Shown in pieces: positions 17,102-26,711 of a stretch of 64,000 nucleotides of DNA (positions are counted from its first letter, which is position 1; every line of letters begins with the position of its first letter). The translations under genes were made by a program, and so were the position numbers. The DNA is from Dinoroseobacter sp049800775 (lineage in GTDB: Bacteria; Pseudomonadota; Alphaproteobacteria; Rhodobacterales; Rhodobacteraceae), in assembly GCF_049800775.1 (NCBI RefSeq), contig NZ_JBNAFR010000003.1, forward strand, positions 248,001-312,000, read 5' to 3'. Under the pieces are notes generated by a model. That model ran no database searches. It was not told the origin of the DNA and saw only the letters and a list, made by a program, of their open reading frames with translations.

Positions 17102-17130
17102 TTAACAGCCTGCGGGCTAAAACCGGTCTT
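17102..17130 (+). promoter_or_regulatory. Candidate sigma-28-like motif upstream of motB
   Basis: TTAA at 17102-17105 is followed, after 17 bases, by CCGGTC (17123-17128), with motB starting 31 bases after the latter. The same pattern TTAA-N17/18-CCG[A/G/T]TC occurs upstream of flgE and fliC. It resembles the flagellar sigma-28 layout only in outline, so it is a motif candidate, not a proven promoter. Confidence 0.4.
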
Positions 17131-17153
17131 GGGTGAAGTATAGAGGTGATGCG

Positions 17154-17972
17154 ATGGGTGGGGACCTTCCCGCACCAGTCATCATCAAACGTAAAAAGGT
17201 TATCGCAGGCGGCGGCCACCACGGGGGTGCGTGGAAAGTTGCCTATGCGGACTTCGTGACCGCGATGATGGCCTTTTTTATGTTGATGTGGCTGCTGAAT
17301 GCAACGACCGAAAAACAACGTAAGGGAATCGCGGATTACTTCAATCCAACGATCCCGGTGAACCGGATCTCTGGCGGTGGCGAGGGGATGTTCGGGGGGG
17401 ATAACATCTTCTCCGAGATGACTTTGGCACGCAGTGGCACGGGCGGCACCGACCGGACCAATGGGTCGGCATCGGCCCGCGCCGATGCGGAAGCCGAGGG
17501 CGCACGCCTGCAGGCTTTGTCAGAGGATCTGTTGGGGTTGAGCGGCGAGAGCGACGTGGCCGAGCAGCTCAAGCGCCATGTGACCACGCGGGTGACCGAT
17601 CGCGGACTTGTGGTCAATCTCTATGATCAGGACGGAGCCACAGTGTTTGTGCCCGGCGGGAATGAGCTCACGCCTTTGGGCACCGCGCTGCTTCTGGTCG
17701 TGGCGGAGGTCTTCAAGGTGGTGGACAATGGCCTGACGGTCACCGGACATGTGCCGAGTCGCCCCGTGGTTCTGCGCGAAAACGATGTCTGGGAAGTCTC
17801 GACAGAGCGGGCGCATGTCGCGCGCAAGTCGCTTCAGGAGGCCGGATTCCCGGCGGAGCGGATTGTCATGGTCTCGGGGCAGGCAGATCGCAAGCCGAAA
17901 GCTTATCCAGATATATCAATTCAAAACAACAGGTTGGAGATTGTCTTGCTGCGTTCGAGCCATTCCAAGTAA
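17154..17972 (+). CDS. motB: Flagellar motor stator protein MotB
   Basis: The start at ATG 17154 is chosen over an upstream in-frame GTG at 17133 because the site AGAGGTGA lies 4-11 bases before it. The protein has 272 residues. The N-terminus has the Lys/Arg plug region and a single membrane helix (AYADFVTAMMAFFMLMWLL) with the proton-binding Asp33. The C-terminal half is an OmpA/MotB peptidoglycan-binding domain. MotB anchors the stator to the cell wall and with MotA conducts the ion that drives rotation. No motA is seen in the window. It heads a run of flagellar genes on the forward strand, followed by flgE after 83 bases. Confidence 0.93.
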   Translation: MGGDLPAPVIIKRKKVIAGGGHHGGAWKVAYADFVTAMMAFFMLMWLLNATTEKQRKGIADYFNPTIPVNRISGGGEGMFGGDNIFSEMTLARSGTGGTDRTNGSASARADAEAEGARLQALSEDLLGLSGESDVAEQLKRHVTTRVTDRGLVVNLYDQDGATVFVPGGNELTPLGTALLLVVAEVFKVVDNGLTVTGHVPSRPVVLRENDVWEVSTERAHVARKSLQEAGFPAERIVMVSGQADRKPKAYPDISIQNNRLEIVLLRSSHSK

Positions 17973-17997
17973 AAAAGAAGGCCAAATTAGGGCGCCT

Positions 17998-18027
17998 TTA
18001 ACAGCTTCGGTTCCAAGTTCCGATCAT
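17998..18027 (+). promoter_or_regulatory. Candidate sigma-28-like motif upstream of flgE
   Basis: TTAA at 17998-18001 is separated by 18 bases from CCGATCAT at 18020-18027, 36 bases before the flgE start. The arrangement matches the motif ahead of motB and fliC. The support is only the shared spacing and sequence; the consensus in this group is not known to me in detail. Confidence 0.4.
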
Positions 18028-18055
18028 CGGAGTCGATGCTGCAGAAAGGCGCACA

Positions 18056-19366
18056 ATGACTATTTCTTCTTCTTTGAATGCGGGTGTTGCCGGACTTAAT
18101 GCGAATGCGACGCGTCTGGCGACCATCTCGGACAATATCGCGAATTCGTCCACCTATGGCTACAAGCGGGCCGAGGCGGATTTCCAGTCCATGGTTATCA
18201 CGGACAATGGCAGCGGCAGTTATTCTGCCGGTGGTGTCCGGGCCACGACCACACGTGTGATTGACGAACGAGGGCCCTTGGTCGCGACGTCAAATTCCAC
18301 CGACCTTGCCGTTGCGGGCAGTGGCATGTTGCCCGTGACCACGATGGCTGCGGTGGAAAACCCGAATGGAAACTACCCTCTCAATCTGATGACGACGGGC
18401 TCGTTCAGTCCGAATGAGGATGGGTATCTGACAACGGCAACGGGTATGGTCCTCATGGGATGGCCTGCGGATCCGGATGGAACGGTCCCGGACTTCCCGC
18501 GGGATACTGTCGCCGGGCTTGAACCGATCGAGGTGACCTACAACCAGTTTGCCGGCGATCCGACGACGCTGATGGATCTGAACATCAACCTGCCTGCGGA
18601 TGCAACCAAGGCCGATTCCGGGGCTGAGCCGATCATCATGCCGATGGAGTATTTCGGCAATCTCGGGACCTCCGAGACCCTGACCGCCACCTATACGCCG
18701 ACTATTCCGGCGTCTGGGGCATCGAATACCTGGACCTTGTCGATCACGGATTCCGCATCCGACGGGGCTGTGATTGCCGAGTTCGAGTTGGTCTTCAACA
18801 CGGGCCGCGACACAGGCGGTAGCCTGGCATCTGTAACGGCGCTCTCCGGTGGTTCCTACAACGACACGGAAGGTACTCTGGATCTGACCGTGGCAGGTGG
18901 CCCGATCTCTCTGGAGATTGGCGGACTTGGCGGGTCTGGCGTTCCGACCAAGATGACGCAACTGTCCGATACCTACTCCAGCGATTACGACAAGAACGGG
19001 ACACCTGTGGGTGGGCTCACAGGAGTGCGTGTGGATGAGAACGGGATGGTGAATGCCATCTATGACAACGGGGCTACGCGGACGATTTACCAGATTCCGC
19101 TCGTTGATGTGCCCAACCCCAACGGTCTGATGTCGAAAGACAATCAGGCGTACTCGGTCTCTTCCGACAGCGGCGCCTTCTTCCTCTATGACGCAGGAGA
19201 TGGTCCGACCGGAGACATCGTGGGGTTCGCTCTGGAGGAATCCACAGCGGATGTCGCGGGTGAACTGACCCGGTTGATCACGACGCAACGAGCCTATTCC
19301 TCGAACGCGAAGATCATTCAGACCGTTGACGAGATGTTGCAGGAAACGACCAACATCAAACGCTGA
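18056..19366 (+). CDS. flgE: Flagellar hook protein FlgE
   Basis: The protein has 436 residues. The N-terminus (SSSLNAGVAGLNANATRLATISDNIANSSTYGYKRAEADF) is the conserved flagellar rod/hook domain, and the C-terminus (ELTRLITTQRAYSSNAKIIQTVDEMLQ) is the matching conserved helix. The middle 300 residues are the variable hook surface domain. FlgE polymerises into the flexible hook under the cap FlgD, with length set by FliK; both of those genes lie in the second flagellar block at 32743-35666. It is followed by flgK after 24 bases. Confidence 0.93.
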   Translation: MTISSSLNAGVAGLNANATRLATISDNIANSSTYGYKRAEADFQSMVITDNGSGSYSAGGVRATTTRVIDERGPLVATSNSTDLAVAGSGMLPVTTMAAVENPNGNYPLNLMTTGSFSPNEDGYLTTATGMVLMGWPADPDGTVPDFPRDTVAGLEPIEVTYNQFAGDPTTLMDLNINLPADATKADSGAEPIIMPMEYFGNLGTSETLTATYTPTIPASGASNTWTLSITDSASDGAVIAEFELVFNTGRDTGGSLASVTALSGGSYNDTEGTLDLTVAGGPISLEIGGLGGSGVPTKMTQLSDTYSSDYDKNGTPVGGLTGVRVDENGMVNAIYDNGATRTIYQIPLVDVPNPNGLMSKDNQAYSVSSDSGAFFLYDAGDGPTGDIVGFALEESTADVAGELTRLITTQRAYSSNAKIIQTVDEMLQETTNIKR

Positions 19367-19390
19367 TAATCATCGGAAAAGGACCCTTCC

Positions 19391-20848
19391 ATGTCCGTCA
19401 CGACTGCTCTCAACAACGCGCTTTCTGGCCTCACGGCGGCCAGCAAGGCCGCGTCCATGGTGTCCGCGAACATCGCCAATGCGAATACCGAAGGCTACGG
19501 CGTGCGCGAAATGGAGCTGTCCTCTGCGTCGCTTGGCGGCCAGGGGGCCGGGGTCAGGGTCGATGGCGTGTCCCGAAGCGTGGACGAACGCGTTCTCGCG
19601 GATCGTCGCGCTGCGGATGCCGCCTTCGCCAATGCGGCAACGCAAGCCAGCTACTATGCGAGCGTCGAAGCCGCGATTGGCCTGCCCGGCGATGCCGGAT
19701 CTCTGTCGTCCGAGCTTGCCAAGTTTGACGCGGCATTGATCGAGGCGGCGAGCCGTCCGGACTCGGACGCGCGGCTGTCGAGTGCGGTTGCCGCAGCAGA
19801 CAGTCTGGCAACGACATTGCGGGATCTTAGCGACGGTATCCAAGCCGAACGTCTGGAGGCTGAAAAGCAGATCGCCTCTCAGGTGGACGTTTTGAACACG
19901 TCGCTGTCTCAGATTGAAGACCTGAACAAGGAGATCCAACGCCAGGTCTCCAATGGGAATGACGCTCTTGCGCTCATGGACCAGCGCCAACTCCTGATTG
20001 ATCAGGTCGCTAGCATCGTACCCGTGAATGTTGTCGATCGGGATTTTGGACAGGTTGCGCTTATCTCCGATGGGGGCGGGGTCTTGCTCGATGGGCGTGC
20101 GGCGGAGTTTGTCTTCGAGGATGTCGGAGCGATCGTGCCCGACATGACCGTGGAGGGCGGTGGGCTCAACTATATCGAAATGAACGGAAACCCGGTTGAT
20201 ACGAGTACGAGTATCAATCCGTTGAAGGGGGGATCTCTTGAGGCCCTCTTCGAGGTTCGCGATGAATTGGCGGTATCGGCCCAGCAGGATGTCGATGCGG
20301 TTGCAAGAGACCTGATCGAACGCTTTGCCGATCCCGCTATTGACCCGACGCTGGCGCCTGGGGATCCCGGGCTCTTTACGGATGATGGGACTGCGTTTGA
20401 CATCAGCACGGAGACGGGGCTTGCTGGGCGCATTTCGATCAACGCCCTTGTGGACCCGGATCAAGGAGGCGAATCCTGGAGGCTCCGTGCCGGGCTTGGC
20501 GCGACGTCCCCCGGAGAGGCAGGTGCGGGCACCATCCTCTTGTCATTGTCAGACGCGTTGAATGACCCGCGCGTGACATCCTCGGGGTCGTTCTCTTCTG
20601 TTCCGCGCTCTGCATCTGAGCTGGCCAGCGACTTTCTCTCCAAGATCGGGACTGCGCGCCAAGCCTCCGACGGAGAGGTCGCCTACACATCCGCAAAGTG
20701 GGAAGCGCTTCGGACGCTTGAACTCGAACGCGGGGTGGATACGGATCAGGAGCTGCAGAAACTTCTGGTTATCGAAGATGCCTACGCGGCGAATGCGCGT
20801 GTTATTCAAACTGTCGACGAGATGCTCGACTTGCTCCTGAGGATCTGA
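19391..20848 (+). CDS. flgK: Hook-filament junction protein FlgK
   Basis: This 485-residue protein has the N-terminal hook domain (NNALSGLTAASKAASMVSANIANANTEGYG) and a C-terminal EDAYAANARVIQTVDEMLDLLL helix like that of FlgE. Coiled-coil-like sequence covers residues about 120-200 (ERLEAEKQIASQVDVLNTSLSQIEDLNKEIQRQ). FlgK is the first hook-associated protein and connects the hook to the filament adaptor FlgL. It is followed by flgL with a gap of only 2 bases, so the two are co-transcribed. Confidence 0.9.
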   Translation: MSVTTALNNALSGLTAASKAASMVSANIANANTEGYGVREMELSSASLGGQGAGVRVDGVSRSVDERVLADRRAADAAFANAATQASYYASVEAAIGLPGDAGSLSSELAKFDAALIEAASRPDSDARLSSAVAAADSLATTLRDLSDGIQAERLEAEKQIASQVDVLNTSLSQIEDLNKEIQRQVSNGNDALALMDQRQLLIDQVASIVPVNVVDRDFGQVALISDGGGVLLDGRAAEFVFEDVGAIVPDMTVEGGGLNYIEMNGNPVDTSTSINPLKGGSLEALFEVRDELAVSAQQDVDAVARDLIERFADPAIDPTLAPGDPGLFTDDGTAFDISTETGLAGRISINALVDPDQGGESWRLRAGLGATSPGEAGAGTILLSLSDALNDPRVTSSGSFSSVPRSASELASDFLSKIGTARQASDGEVAYTSAKWEALRTLELERGVDTDQELQKLLVIEDAYAANARVIQTVDEMLDLLLRI

Positions 20849-20850
20849 CC

Positions 20851-21861
20851 ATGATTTCGACCTCCATCGGTGATCTCGCGCAAACCATGTCCAACCGCAT
20901 GCAGATGACGCGCTTGAAGAGCAATCTCGGTACCCTGACCTACGAAATGTCGTCGGGGAAGAAAGAGGATATCGCCTCCGAGGTGCGCGGCGAATTCAGC
21001 GCGGTCTCCGCGCTCGAGGGGTCCCTGAAAACACTGGCAGCCTATGAGAACTCCGTGACCGAAGGCGTTCTGCTGTTTGACACAGCTCAGGCGTCCCTGA
21101 CATTGATCAACGATTTGACCGTTGAAGCTGGTCCCAACCTCATTCTTTCGGGCGAAGTGTCTGATCCCGCTATGCTCAAAGCGGCCGGAGAGGATGCCGA
21201 GCAGAAGCTGGCAACCATTGTTTCCGCGTTGAACGTCTCCGTATCCGGGCGCGCGATCTTTGGTGGGGCGGCGACGGATGGATCGCCTTTGATTGCTGCT
21301 GAGGAGATCATGAATGAACTTACCGCCCTCGTTGCGGGTGCGCCAACGCCGGCAGATGCGCTCGCGATCGTAGATAGCTGGTTTTCGGATGCGGGGGGAG
21401 GTTTTGAAACCCTCGCTTATCAGGGGTCTGCCGATCCCATGACCGCAATCCCGGTCGGGCCCGATGAGCGGCTTGCCCAGAGTATCACAGCGGCGGATCC
21501 GGCTATTCGCGAGGTGATGTCGTCCTTTGCAAGTGCGGCGCTCGTGGCCAGAGGCGCGTTCGACGGTGATGCGCAACTGCAGGCGGACCTGATTGGTGCT
21601 GCCGGTGAAGCGATGCTCAGTTCCGAAACCGGGTTGTCGGTGATCCAAGCTGAGCTCGGGGCGCAACAGGCGTTTCTGGATGGCGTCAGCGGTCGCCTGG
21701 ATACGCAGAAGAGCACGTACCAGATGGCGCTGAACGAGATTTACGCCGCAGACCCTTATGAAGTCGCGACTCAACTCGAAGCCGTCGCGCTGCAACTTGA
21801 GACGACGTATGCGGTGACATCGCGTCTCAGCAGTCTTTCGATGACCGAGTATCTGCGATGA
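20851..21861 (+). CDS. flgL: Hook-filament junction protein FlgL
   Basis: The 336-residue protein begins with a flagellin-like N-terminal helix (LAQTMSNRMQMTRLKSNLGTLTYEMSSGK) and ends with a matching C-terminal helix rich in Thr and Leu. That layout fits the FlgL hook-associated protein 3 that follows flgK. It may be more diverged than usual, and the start and length are supported mainly by context: it sits 2 bases after flgK, and its stop overlaps the flgI start by 4 bases (21858-21861). Confidence 0.85.
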   Translation: MISTSIGDLAQTMSNRMQMTRLKSNLGTLTYEMSSGKKEDIASEVRGEFSAVSALEGSLKTLAAYENSVTEGVLLFDTAQASLTLINDLTVEAGPNLILSGEVSDPAMLKAAGEDAEQKLATIVSALNVSVSGRAIFGGAATDGSPLIAAEEIMNELTALVAGAPTPADALAIVDSWFSDAGGGFETLAYQGSADPMTAIPVGPDERLAQSITAADPAIREVMSSFASAALVARGAFDGDAQLQADLIGAAGEAMLSSETGLSVIQAELGAQQAFLDGVSGRLDTQKSTYQMALNEIYAADPYEVATQLEAVALQLETTYAVTSRLSSLSMTEYLR

Positions 21862-22961
21862 TCAGGTCTCTTTTGTCCTGGCTTTTGTGCCTCTGCCTCG
21901 CCACGCAGAGCTTCGCAACGCCTATCCGTCTCAAGGACCTGGTTGAGTTTGATGGCGTCAGAGGGAACGATCTTGTCGGCTATGGCCTCGTGGTCGGGCT
22001 CAATGGAACGGGGGACGGCATTCGAAACGCGCCGTTCACCGAAGAGATACTGGGAAACATTCTGGAGCGTCTGGGCGTAAATGTCTCGGGCGAGCAGTTC
22101 CGTCCCAAGAATGTCGCAGCCGTGATCGTGACGGCCGAGTTGCCGCCCTTCGCACGCGCGGGCAGTCAGATTGACGTCACCGTTTCGGCGATTGGCGACG
22201 CCAAAAGTCTGCTCGGCGGTACGCTGATCATGACACCTATGAACGCCGCTGACGGGGAGATCTATGCGGTTGCTCAAGGTACCATCATTGCTGGCGGGGA
22301 ATCAGCCCGTGGCGGCAATGAAGAGATCGTTACGGGGGTTCCGACGGCAGGGGTCATTCCATCCGGCGCCCGCGTCGAGCGGGAAGTCGATTTCGAGTTT
22401 GGCGAGCTGACTTCCTTGCGGTTGGCCCTGCGTGCACCTGATTTCACGACGGCCTCGCGGATTGAGACCGCTATCAATGCCTTCTTCGAAAGGCAGGTGG
22501 CGCTGATGCTCGATGCGGGTACCGTGGAGATCGATATCGCACGAACACGTCTACGGTCCGCCGCACACGCAATCGGACGCATCGAAAACATCCTTGTGGA
22601 GCCTGAGTTGCGCGCGCGTGTGGTGGTGGATCAACGCTCCGGCACCATCGTGATGGGGGAAGATGTCCGTGTCTCTCGCGTCGCGGTGTCTCAGGGAAAC
22701 CTGACCATTCGGATCGAGGATCGTCCGGTGATTGCGGTGCCAAACCCCTTCTCGACTGCGGACACGATTGTCGTCCCCAGGCAGGAAGTGGAGCTTGACC
22801 GTGAGCCAGGCATTGGGCTTGCTGAAGTTCAGGAAGGCACAAATCTGTCTGAAGTCATTGCAGGCCTGAACGCGCTGGGCGTTGCCCCGAGAGACATGAT
22901 CGATATCCTGAAAAGCATCAAAGCCGCCGGTGCGCTCCACGCGGAGTTCCTGGTGCGCTAA
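21858..22961 (+). CDS. flgI: Flagellar P-ring protein FlgI
   Basis: The protein has 367 residues with a signal peptide (RSLLSWLLCLCLATQSFA). The start of the mature part, RLKDLVEFDGVRGNDLVGYGLVVGLNGTGDG, is characteristic of FlgI, and the C-terminal VPRDMIDILKSIKAAGALHAEFLVR-like end is complete. FlgI forms the periplasmic P-ring around the rod. The ring gene is joined by overlap to flgL. The stop overlaps the 3' end of the convergent recF gene by 4 bases (22958-22961). Confidence 0.95.
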   Translation: MIRSLLSWLLCLCLATQSFATPIRLKDLVEFDGVRGNDLVGYGLVVGLNGTGDGIRNAPFTEEILGNILERLGVNVSGEQFRPKNVAAVIVTAELPPFARAGSQIDVTVSAIGDAKSLLGGTLIMTPMNAADGEIYAVAQGTIIAGGESARGGNEEIVTGVPTAGVIPSGARVEREVDFEFGELTSLRLALRAPDFTTASRIETAINAFFERQVALMLDAGTVEIDIARTRLRSAAHAIGRIENILVEPELRARVVVDQRSGTIVMGEDVRVSRVAVSQGNLTIRIEDRPVIAVPNPFSTADTIVVPRQEVELDREPGIGLAEVQEGTNLSEVIAGLNALGVAPRDMIDILKSIKAAGALHAEFLVR

Positions 22962-24043
22962 GTTGAAGCGTCGCGGACTTCGACGAATTGTGCGCGCTGA
23001 GCAAGACCTTGGAAAAGATCGCTTTCCGTACCAGTCAGCCAGGCCTGTGCACCTAATGTGCAAATCTCATCGTAAAGTGCCAGCTGCCTCTCATGGTCAA
23101 GATGCGCAGATACCTCGTCGAGCAGGACCAATGGTGGCGATGCGTTCATGGACCGCAATGAACGAACCACTGCGAGGATCAAAGAAATCAGAAGTGCTTT
23201 CTGTTCTCCTGTCGAGCAGTCTTGGGCGAGCATCCCTTTTGCCGAGTAAAGGGCTGTCAGGTCATCGCGATGCGGTCCGGTAAGTGTGCGACCAGCCAGC
23301 AGATCCCGATTTCGACCCGACTGCAGGGCATCCTTTAGGCGCGCGCCCTCCGCAAGAACGCGACCCCCATCCGGGCCAGCCAGTCCGAGTCCGGCCGAAG
23401 GAAAGCAGTCATTGGTCTCATCTTGAGCCTTGGTAATCCGATCCAGCGTGTCCAATCGGTTGGCGACGATCTGTGCGCCGGAATGCGCCATCCGGTCTTC
23501 GAGCGCGTCATACCAATGGGGATCCCGGGCCCCGTCTTTGAGCAGCCGGTTGCGATCGCGCATGGCCTTTTCGTAGCTCAGAACTGATTTTCCGTGATCT
23601 GGTCGGAAGTTCAGCGTGAGGCGGTCCAAAAACCGGCGTCGCCCCTCGGCAGCTTCGGTCCACAGGCGATCCATTGCCGGAACGAGCCAGACCACGGGCA
23701 CCAACGCGCCAAGCGCAATCTGCGGCTTCGCTTTGCCATCAATCCGGACGTTACGGGCTACGGCATCTTCGCTGCCGGTTTCCACTACATGGTGGTCTTG
23801 GCCCTTCGACACATGCGCGGTGATCTTCCAACCAATGGCTTCGGGCTGACGGGCCAGCTGATTGGATTTTGCCCTGCGCAGTCCACGACCCGGAGACAAC
23901 AGGCTAAGCGCCTCAAGTATGTTGGTTTTACCCGCGCCATTTGGCCCATAGAGGACCACCGGGCCTGGCTCCAAATCCAGCTTGAGCGATTTGTGGGATC
24001 GAAAATGGGAAAGGTGAAGATGCTCGACCGCTAGCTTCGCCAC
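22958..24043 (-). CDS. recF: DNA replication/repair protein RecF
   Basis: This 361-residue SMC-like ATPase has Walker A GPNGAGKT (residues 33-40), a conserved TGPHRDDL motif in the middle, a signature CSTGEQKALLISL and a Walker B LVLLDEVSAHLD near the C-terminus. RecF loads RecA at gapped DNA with RecO and RecR. It follows dnaN by 6 bases on the reverse strand, the usual order dnaA-dnaN-recF. Here gyrB does not follow: the next gene is the convergent flgI. Confidence 0.95.
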   Translation of the reverse strand: MAKLAVEHLHLSHFRSHKSLKLDLEPGPVVLYGPNGAGKTNILEALSLLSPGRGLRRAKSNQLARQPEAIGWKITAHVSKGQDHHVVETGSEDAVARNVRIDGKAKPQIALGALVPVVWLVPAMDRLWTEAAEGRRRFLDRLTLNFRPDHGKSVLSYEKAMRDRNRLLKDGARDPHWYDALEDRMAHSGAQIVANRLDTLDRITKAQDETNDCFPSAGLGLAGPDGGRVLAEGARLKDALQSGRNRDLLAGRTLTGPHRDDLTALYSAKGMLAQDCSTGEQKALLISLILAVVRSLRSMNASPPLVLLDEVSAHLDHERQLALYDEICTLGAQAWLTGTESDLFQGLAQRAQFVEVRDAST

Positions 24044-24049
24044 ACGCGA

Positions 24050-25168
24050 TCACACCCGCATGGGCATAACGACGTAGACTGCTGAAGAATCGCCGCCTTC
24101 GCGCATCATCGTAGGGTCAGCGGCGGAGTTGAAAAGAAACACGGCGTTCTCACGATCAACCTGGCTTGCAATCTCCAGAAGGTATTTCGCATTGAAACCG
24201 ATCTCGAGCCGCTCATCGCCATAGGCCACAGCAAGCTCCTCTTCAGCGGCGCCGCTATCGGGGGCGTTGACCGACAAGACCAGACGATCTTCGTCCAGGG
24301 CCAGCTTCACAGCACGAGACCGTTCGGAACTAACCGTCGCCACACGATCTACAGCCTTGGCAAACTCAGAGGCATCCACTTCGAGTTTGCGCGAATTCCC
24401 CATGGGAATGACCCGGGTGTAATCGGGGAAGGTGCCATCGATCACCTTGGAGGTGAGCGTAATCTCGGGGGTCGCGAAACGGACTTTCGTTTCAGATACG
24501 GACACGGCGATCTGCGCGTCATCGTCTTCCAGGAGTTTGCGAAGCTCTCCCACGGTCTTGCGGGGGACGATCACGCCCGGCATTGTCTCGGCCGCATCCG
24601 GCAAGTCCGTATCGATGCGCGCCAGCCGGTGTCCATCTGTTGCCACACAGCGCAGGCAGCGACCATCCTCGCCATCCGCGACATGCATGTACACACCGTT
24701 GAGATAGTAACGGGTTTCTTCGGTCGAAATCGCGAATTTGGACTTTTCGAACAGCCGCCTCAGAACCTTCGCGGGCGCCGAGAAGTTGCTCGTATATTCC
24801 GCCGTTGTCATCACGGGGAAATCTTCGCGGGGCAGGGTCGCGAGCGAGAAGTTCGACCGTCCGGCGACAACTTCCAGCCGTCCCTTGGCACTGTCATCGA
24901 TCAGTTGGACAAGCGCACCATCCGGGAGTTTCCGGACAATTTCGTGCAGTGTCACGGCCGGCACGGTCGTCGCCCCCGCGCGCTCAACCTGGGCAGAGAC
25001 CCGATCCACCACCTCGATATCCAGATCCGTGGCGCGAAAGCTTACGGCATCGCCCTCGGCCTCGATCAGCACATTCGCTAGGATCGGAATGGTGTTGCGC
25101 CGCTCGACAACCGATTGCGCCTGGCTAACGGCCCTAAGAAGAGTGGCCCGCTCGATGCTGATTTTCAT
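24050..25168 (-). CDS. dnaN: DNA polymerase III beta clamp
   Basis: This 372-residue protein contains three similar clamp domains without catalytic residues. The end motif VVMPMRV and the start KISIERATLLRAVSQAQSVVERR match beta clamps. The dimer encircles DNA and tethers the polymerase. Its length matches the family. It lies 138 bases downstream of dnaA and is followed by recF after 6 bases. Confidence 0.96.
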   Translation of the reverse strand: MKISIERATLLRAVSQAQSVVERRNTIPILANVLIEAEGDAVSFRATDLDIEVVDRVSAQVERAGATTVPAVTLHEIVRKLPDGALVQLIDDSAKGRLEVVAGRSNFSLATLPREDFPVMTTAEYTSNFSAPAKVLRRLFEKSKFAISTEETRYYLNGVYMHVADGEDGRCLRCVATDGHRLARIDTDLPDAAETMPGVIVPRKTVGELRKLLEDDDAQIAVSVSETKVRFATPEITLTSKVIDGTFPDYTRVIPMGNSRKLEVDASEFAKAVDRVATVSSERSRAVKLALDEDRLVLSVNAPDSGAAEEELAVAYGDERLEIGFNAKYLLEIASQVDRENAVFLFNSAADPTMMREGGDSSAVYVVMPMRV

Positions 25169-25268
25169 AGCGTTGTCCTATGCCCCCCGGGAGCGCTCGA
25201 GCCTAAGCATTCTTGCAAAGTGCTCAAGCGCTAAATGCGAACTTCCAATGGTTTGAGGGGGGCGTCAA

Positions 25269-25291
25269 GGCCCGCCTACCTGTTGCGGGCC
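25269..25291 (-). terminator. Hairpin between dnaA and dnaN
   Basis: GGCCCGC (25269-25275) and GCGGGCC (25285-25291) pair perfectly with a 9-base loop in the 138-base gap after dnaA. There is no clear U-run after it in either direction, so it may be an attenuator or a processing site and not a full terminator. Confidence 0.45.
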
Positions 25292-25306
25292 TATGGCCTG
25301 TCCCGG

Positions 25307-26689
25307 TCAGACCTGAAGGGTCCGGGTCAGGATCTGCAGGTCTTCCTTAACCTGCGGGTCTTCGTCGCGCAGGGCCTCGATCCGTTTGACCGCATGAATG
25401 ACCGTGGTGTGGTCGCGGCCGCCGAAGCGACGTCCGATCTCCGGCAGTGACCGGGTGGTCAGGGTCTTGGCCAGATACATGGCCAACTGCCGCGGTCGTG
25501 CTATGGCGCGCGTGCGGCGGGGGCCAAGAAGATCGGTCATGCGCACGTTGTAGAATTTCGAGACCGTCTGCATGATCTCGTCCACGGTTACCCTCCGATC
25601 ATTGGCCCGGATCATGTCCGACAGGGCCTCTTGCGCAACCTCGATCGTGATGTGCTGACCCACGAGGGACGAGAACGCGAACAGGCGGTTCAAGGCCCCT
25701 TCAAGCACGCGCACATTGGTCGAGATCCGTTGCGCCAGAAGCTCCAGCACCCCGTCATCGATATGGATCGATTCGCCGTTGGCGATGTGGTCCTGAAGCC
25801 GCTGTTGCAGGATCCCGAGTCGCAGTTCGTAATCCGTCGGATGCAGGTCCACGACAAGACCGCTCGACAGGCGCGACTGGATCCGATCCTCGAGCCCGTC
25901 GATCTCGCCCGGTGCGCGGTCCGCCGAGATGATGATCTGCTTGTTCTGATCGATCAGCGAGTTGAACGTGTGAAAGAATTCATCCTGGGTGCTGTCCTTG
26001 CCTGCGATGAACTGCACGTCATCCACCATAAGCAGGTCAACCGAGCGAAACAGCTCCTTGAACTCCATGGTGTTTCGATCGCGCAGAGCGCGAACAAAGC
26101 GATACATGAATTGTTCCGCCGAAAGATACAGCACTTTCAACTCTGGGTTGCGTGAGCAGGCTTCCCAGGCAATGGCGTGCATCAGATGTGTCTTTCCAAG
26201 ACCGACGCCTCCATAGAGGAACAACGGGTTGAACGACACCGGTCCCCCTTCGGCCACGCGCCGTGCGGATGCATGCGCCAGCTCATTAGGTTTGCCGACC
26301 ACAAAGTTCTCGAATGTCAGTCGCGAGTCCAGCGGAGCACTTTGCAGCGACGCGGACGGAACCGGCTTTTCGCCTGCCGCCGGTGTTGCCTTGGTCGCCG
26401 GTGCCGCAGTCTTCGCGACGGATGCATTGTTCCGGGCCGTGGCGGCCAGACGTGCAACATCGAATTCGATACGGTTCACCTGTACGCCCGCCGACAAGAG
26501 ATGCTGCAGAATGTCGTCACGGTAGTTCCGCGCGACCCAGTTTCCGACAAAGTTTGATGGTGCTTCGAAACGGACGACCCCTTCGCGGCAGTCCGTAAAT
26601 TTCAGTGGCTCGATCCAAGTAAGGTAGTTGTTTTGCCCGACAGTCTTAAGCAGATCATTCTGAACACTCCCCCAAGTGTCTTCGGTCAT
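25307..26689 (-). CDS. dnaA: Chromosomal replication initiator DnaA
   Basis: The protein has 460 residues. Domain I (WGSVQNDLLKTVGQNNYLTW) is followed by a low-complexity Ala/Thr/Lys/Pro linker (about 85-120), the AAA+ domain with Walker A GGVGLGKT (160-167), and the C-terminal helix-turn-helix with the DnaA signature GGRDHTTVIHAVKRI. DnaA opens the origin and activates replication. The start codon is 22 bases from the stop of the upstream rhodanese gene, so the two probably share a transcript. I saw no clear cluster of DnaA boxes in the visible intergenic sequence, so the origin itself is not placed here. Confidence 0.96.
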   Translation of the reverse strand: MTEDTWGSVQNDLLKTVGQNNYLTWIEPLKFTDCREGVVRFEAPSNFVGNWVARNYRDDILQHLLSAGVQVNRIEFDVARLAATARNNASVAKTAAPATKATPAAGEKPVPSASLQSAPLDSRLTFENFVVGKPNELAHASARRVAEGGPVSFNPLFLYGGVGLGKTHLMHAIAWEACSRNPELKVLYLSAEQFMYRFVRALRDRNTMEFKELFRSVDLLMVDDVQFIAGKDSTQDEFFHTFNSLIDQNKQIIISADRAPGEIDGLEDRIQSRLSSGLVVDLHPTDYELRLGILQQRLQDHIANGESIHIDDGVLELLAQRISTNVRVLEGALNRLFAFSSLVGQHITIEVAQEALSDMIRANDRRVTVDEIMQTVSKFYNVRMTDLLGPRRTRAIARPRQLAMYLAKTLTTRSLPEIGRRFGGRDHTTVIHAVKRIEALRDEDPQVKEDLQILTRTLQV

Positions 26690-26711
26690 TTTTTGCCCTT
26701 TTTATAAGTGT

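Noticed and set aside
17133..17153. GTG start for motB
   Set aside because: The ATG at 17154 has the better-placed ribosome site and the typical MotB start.
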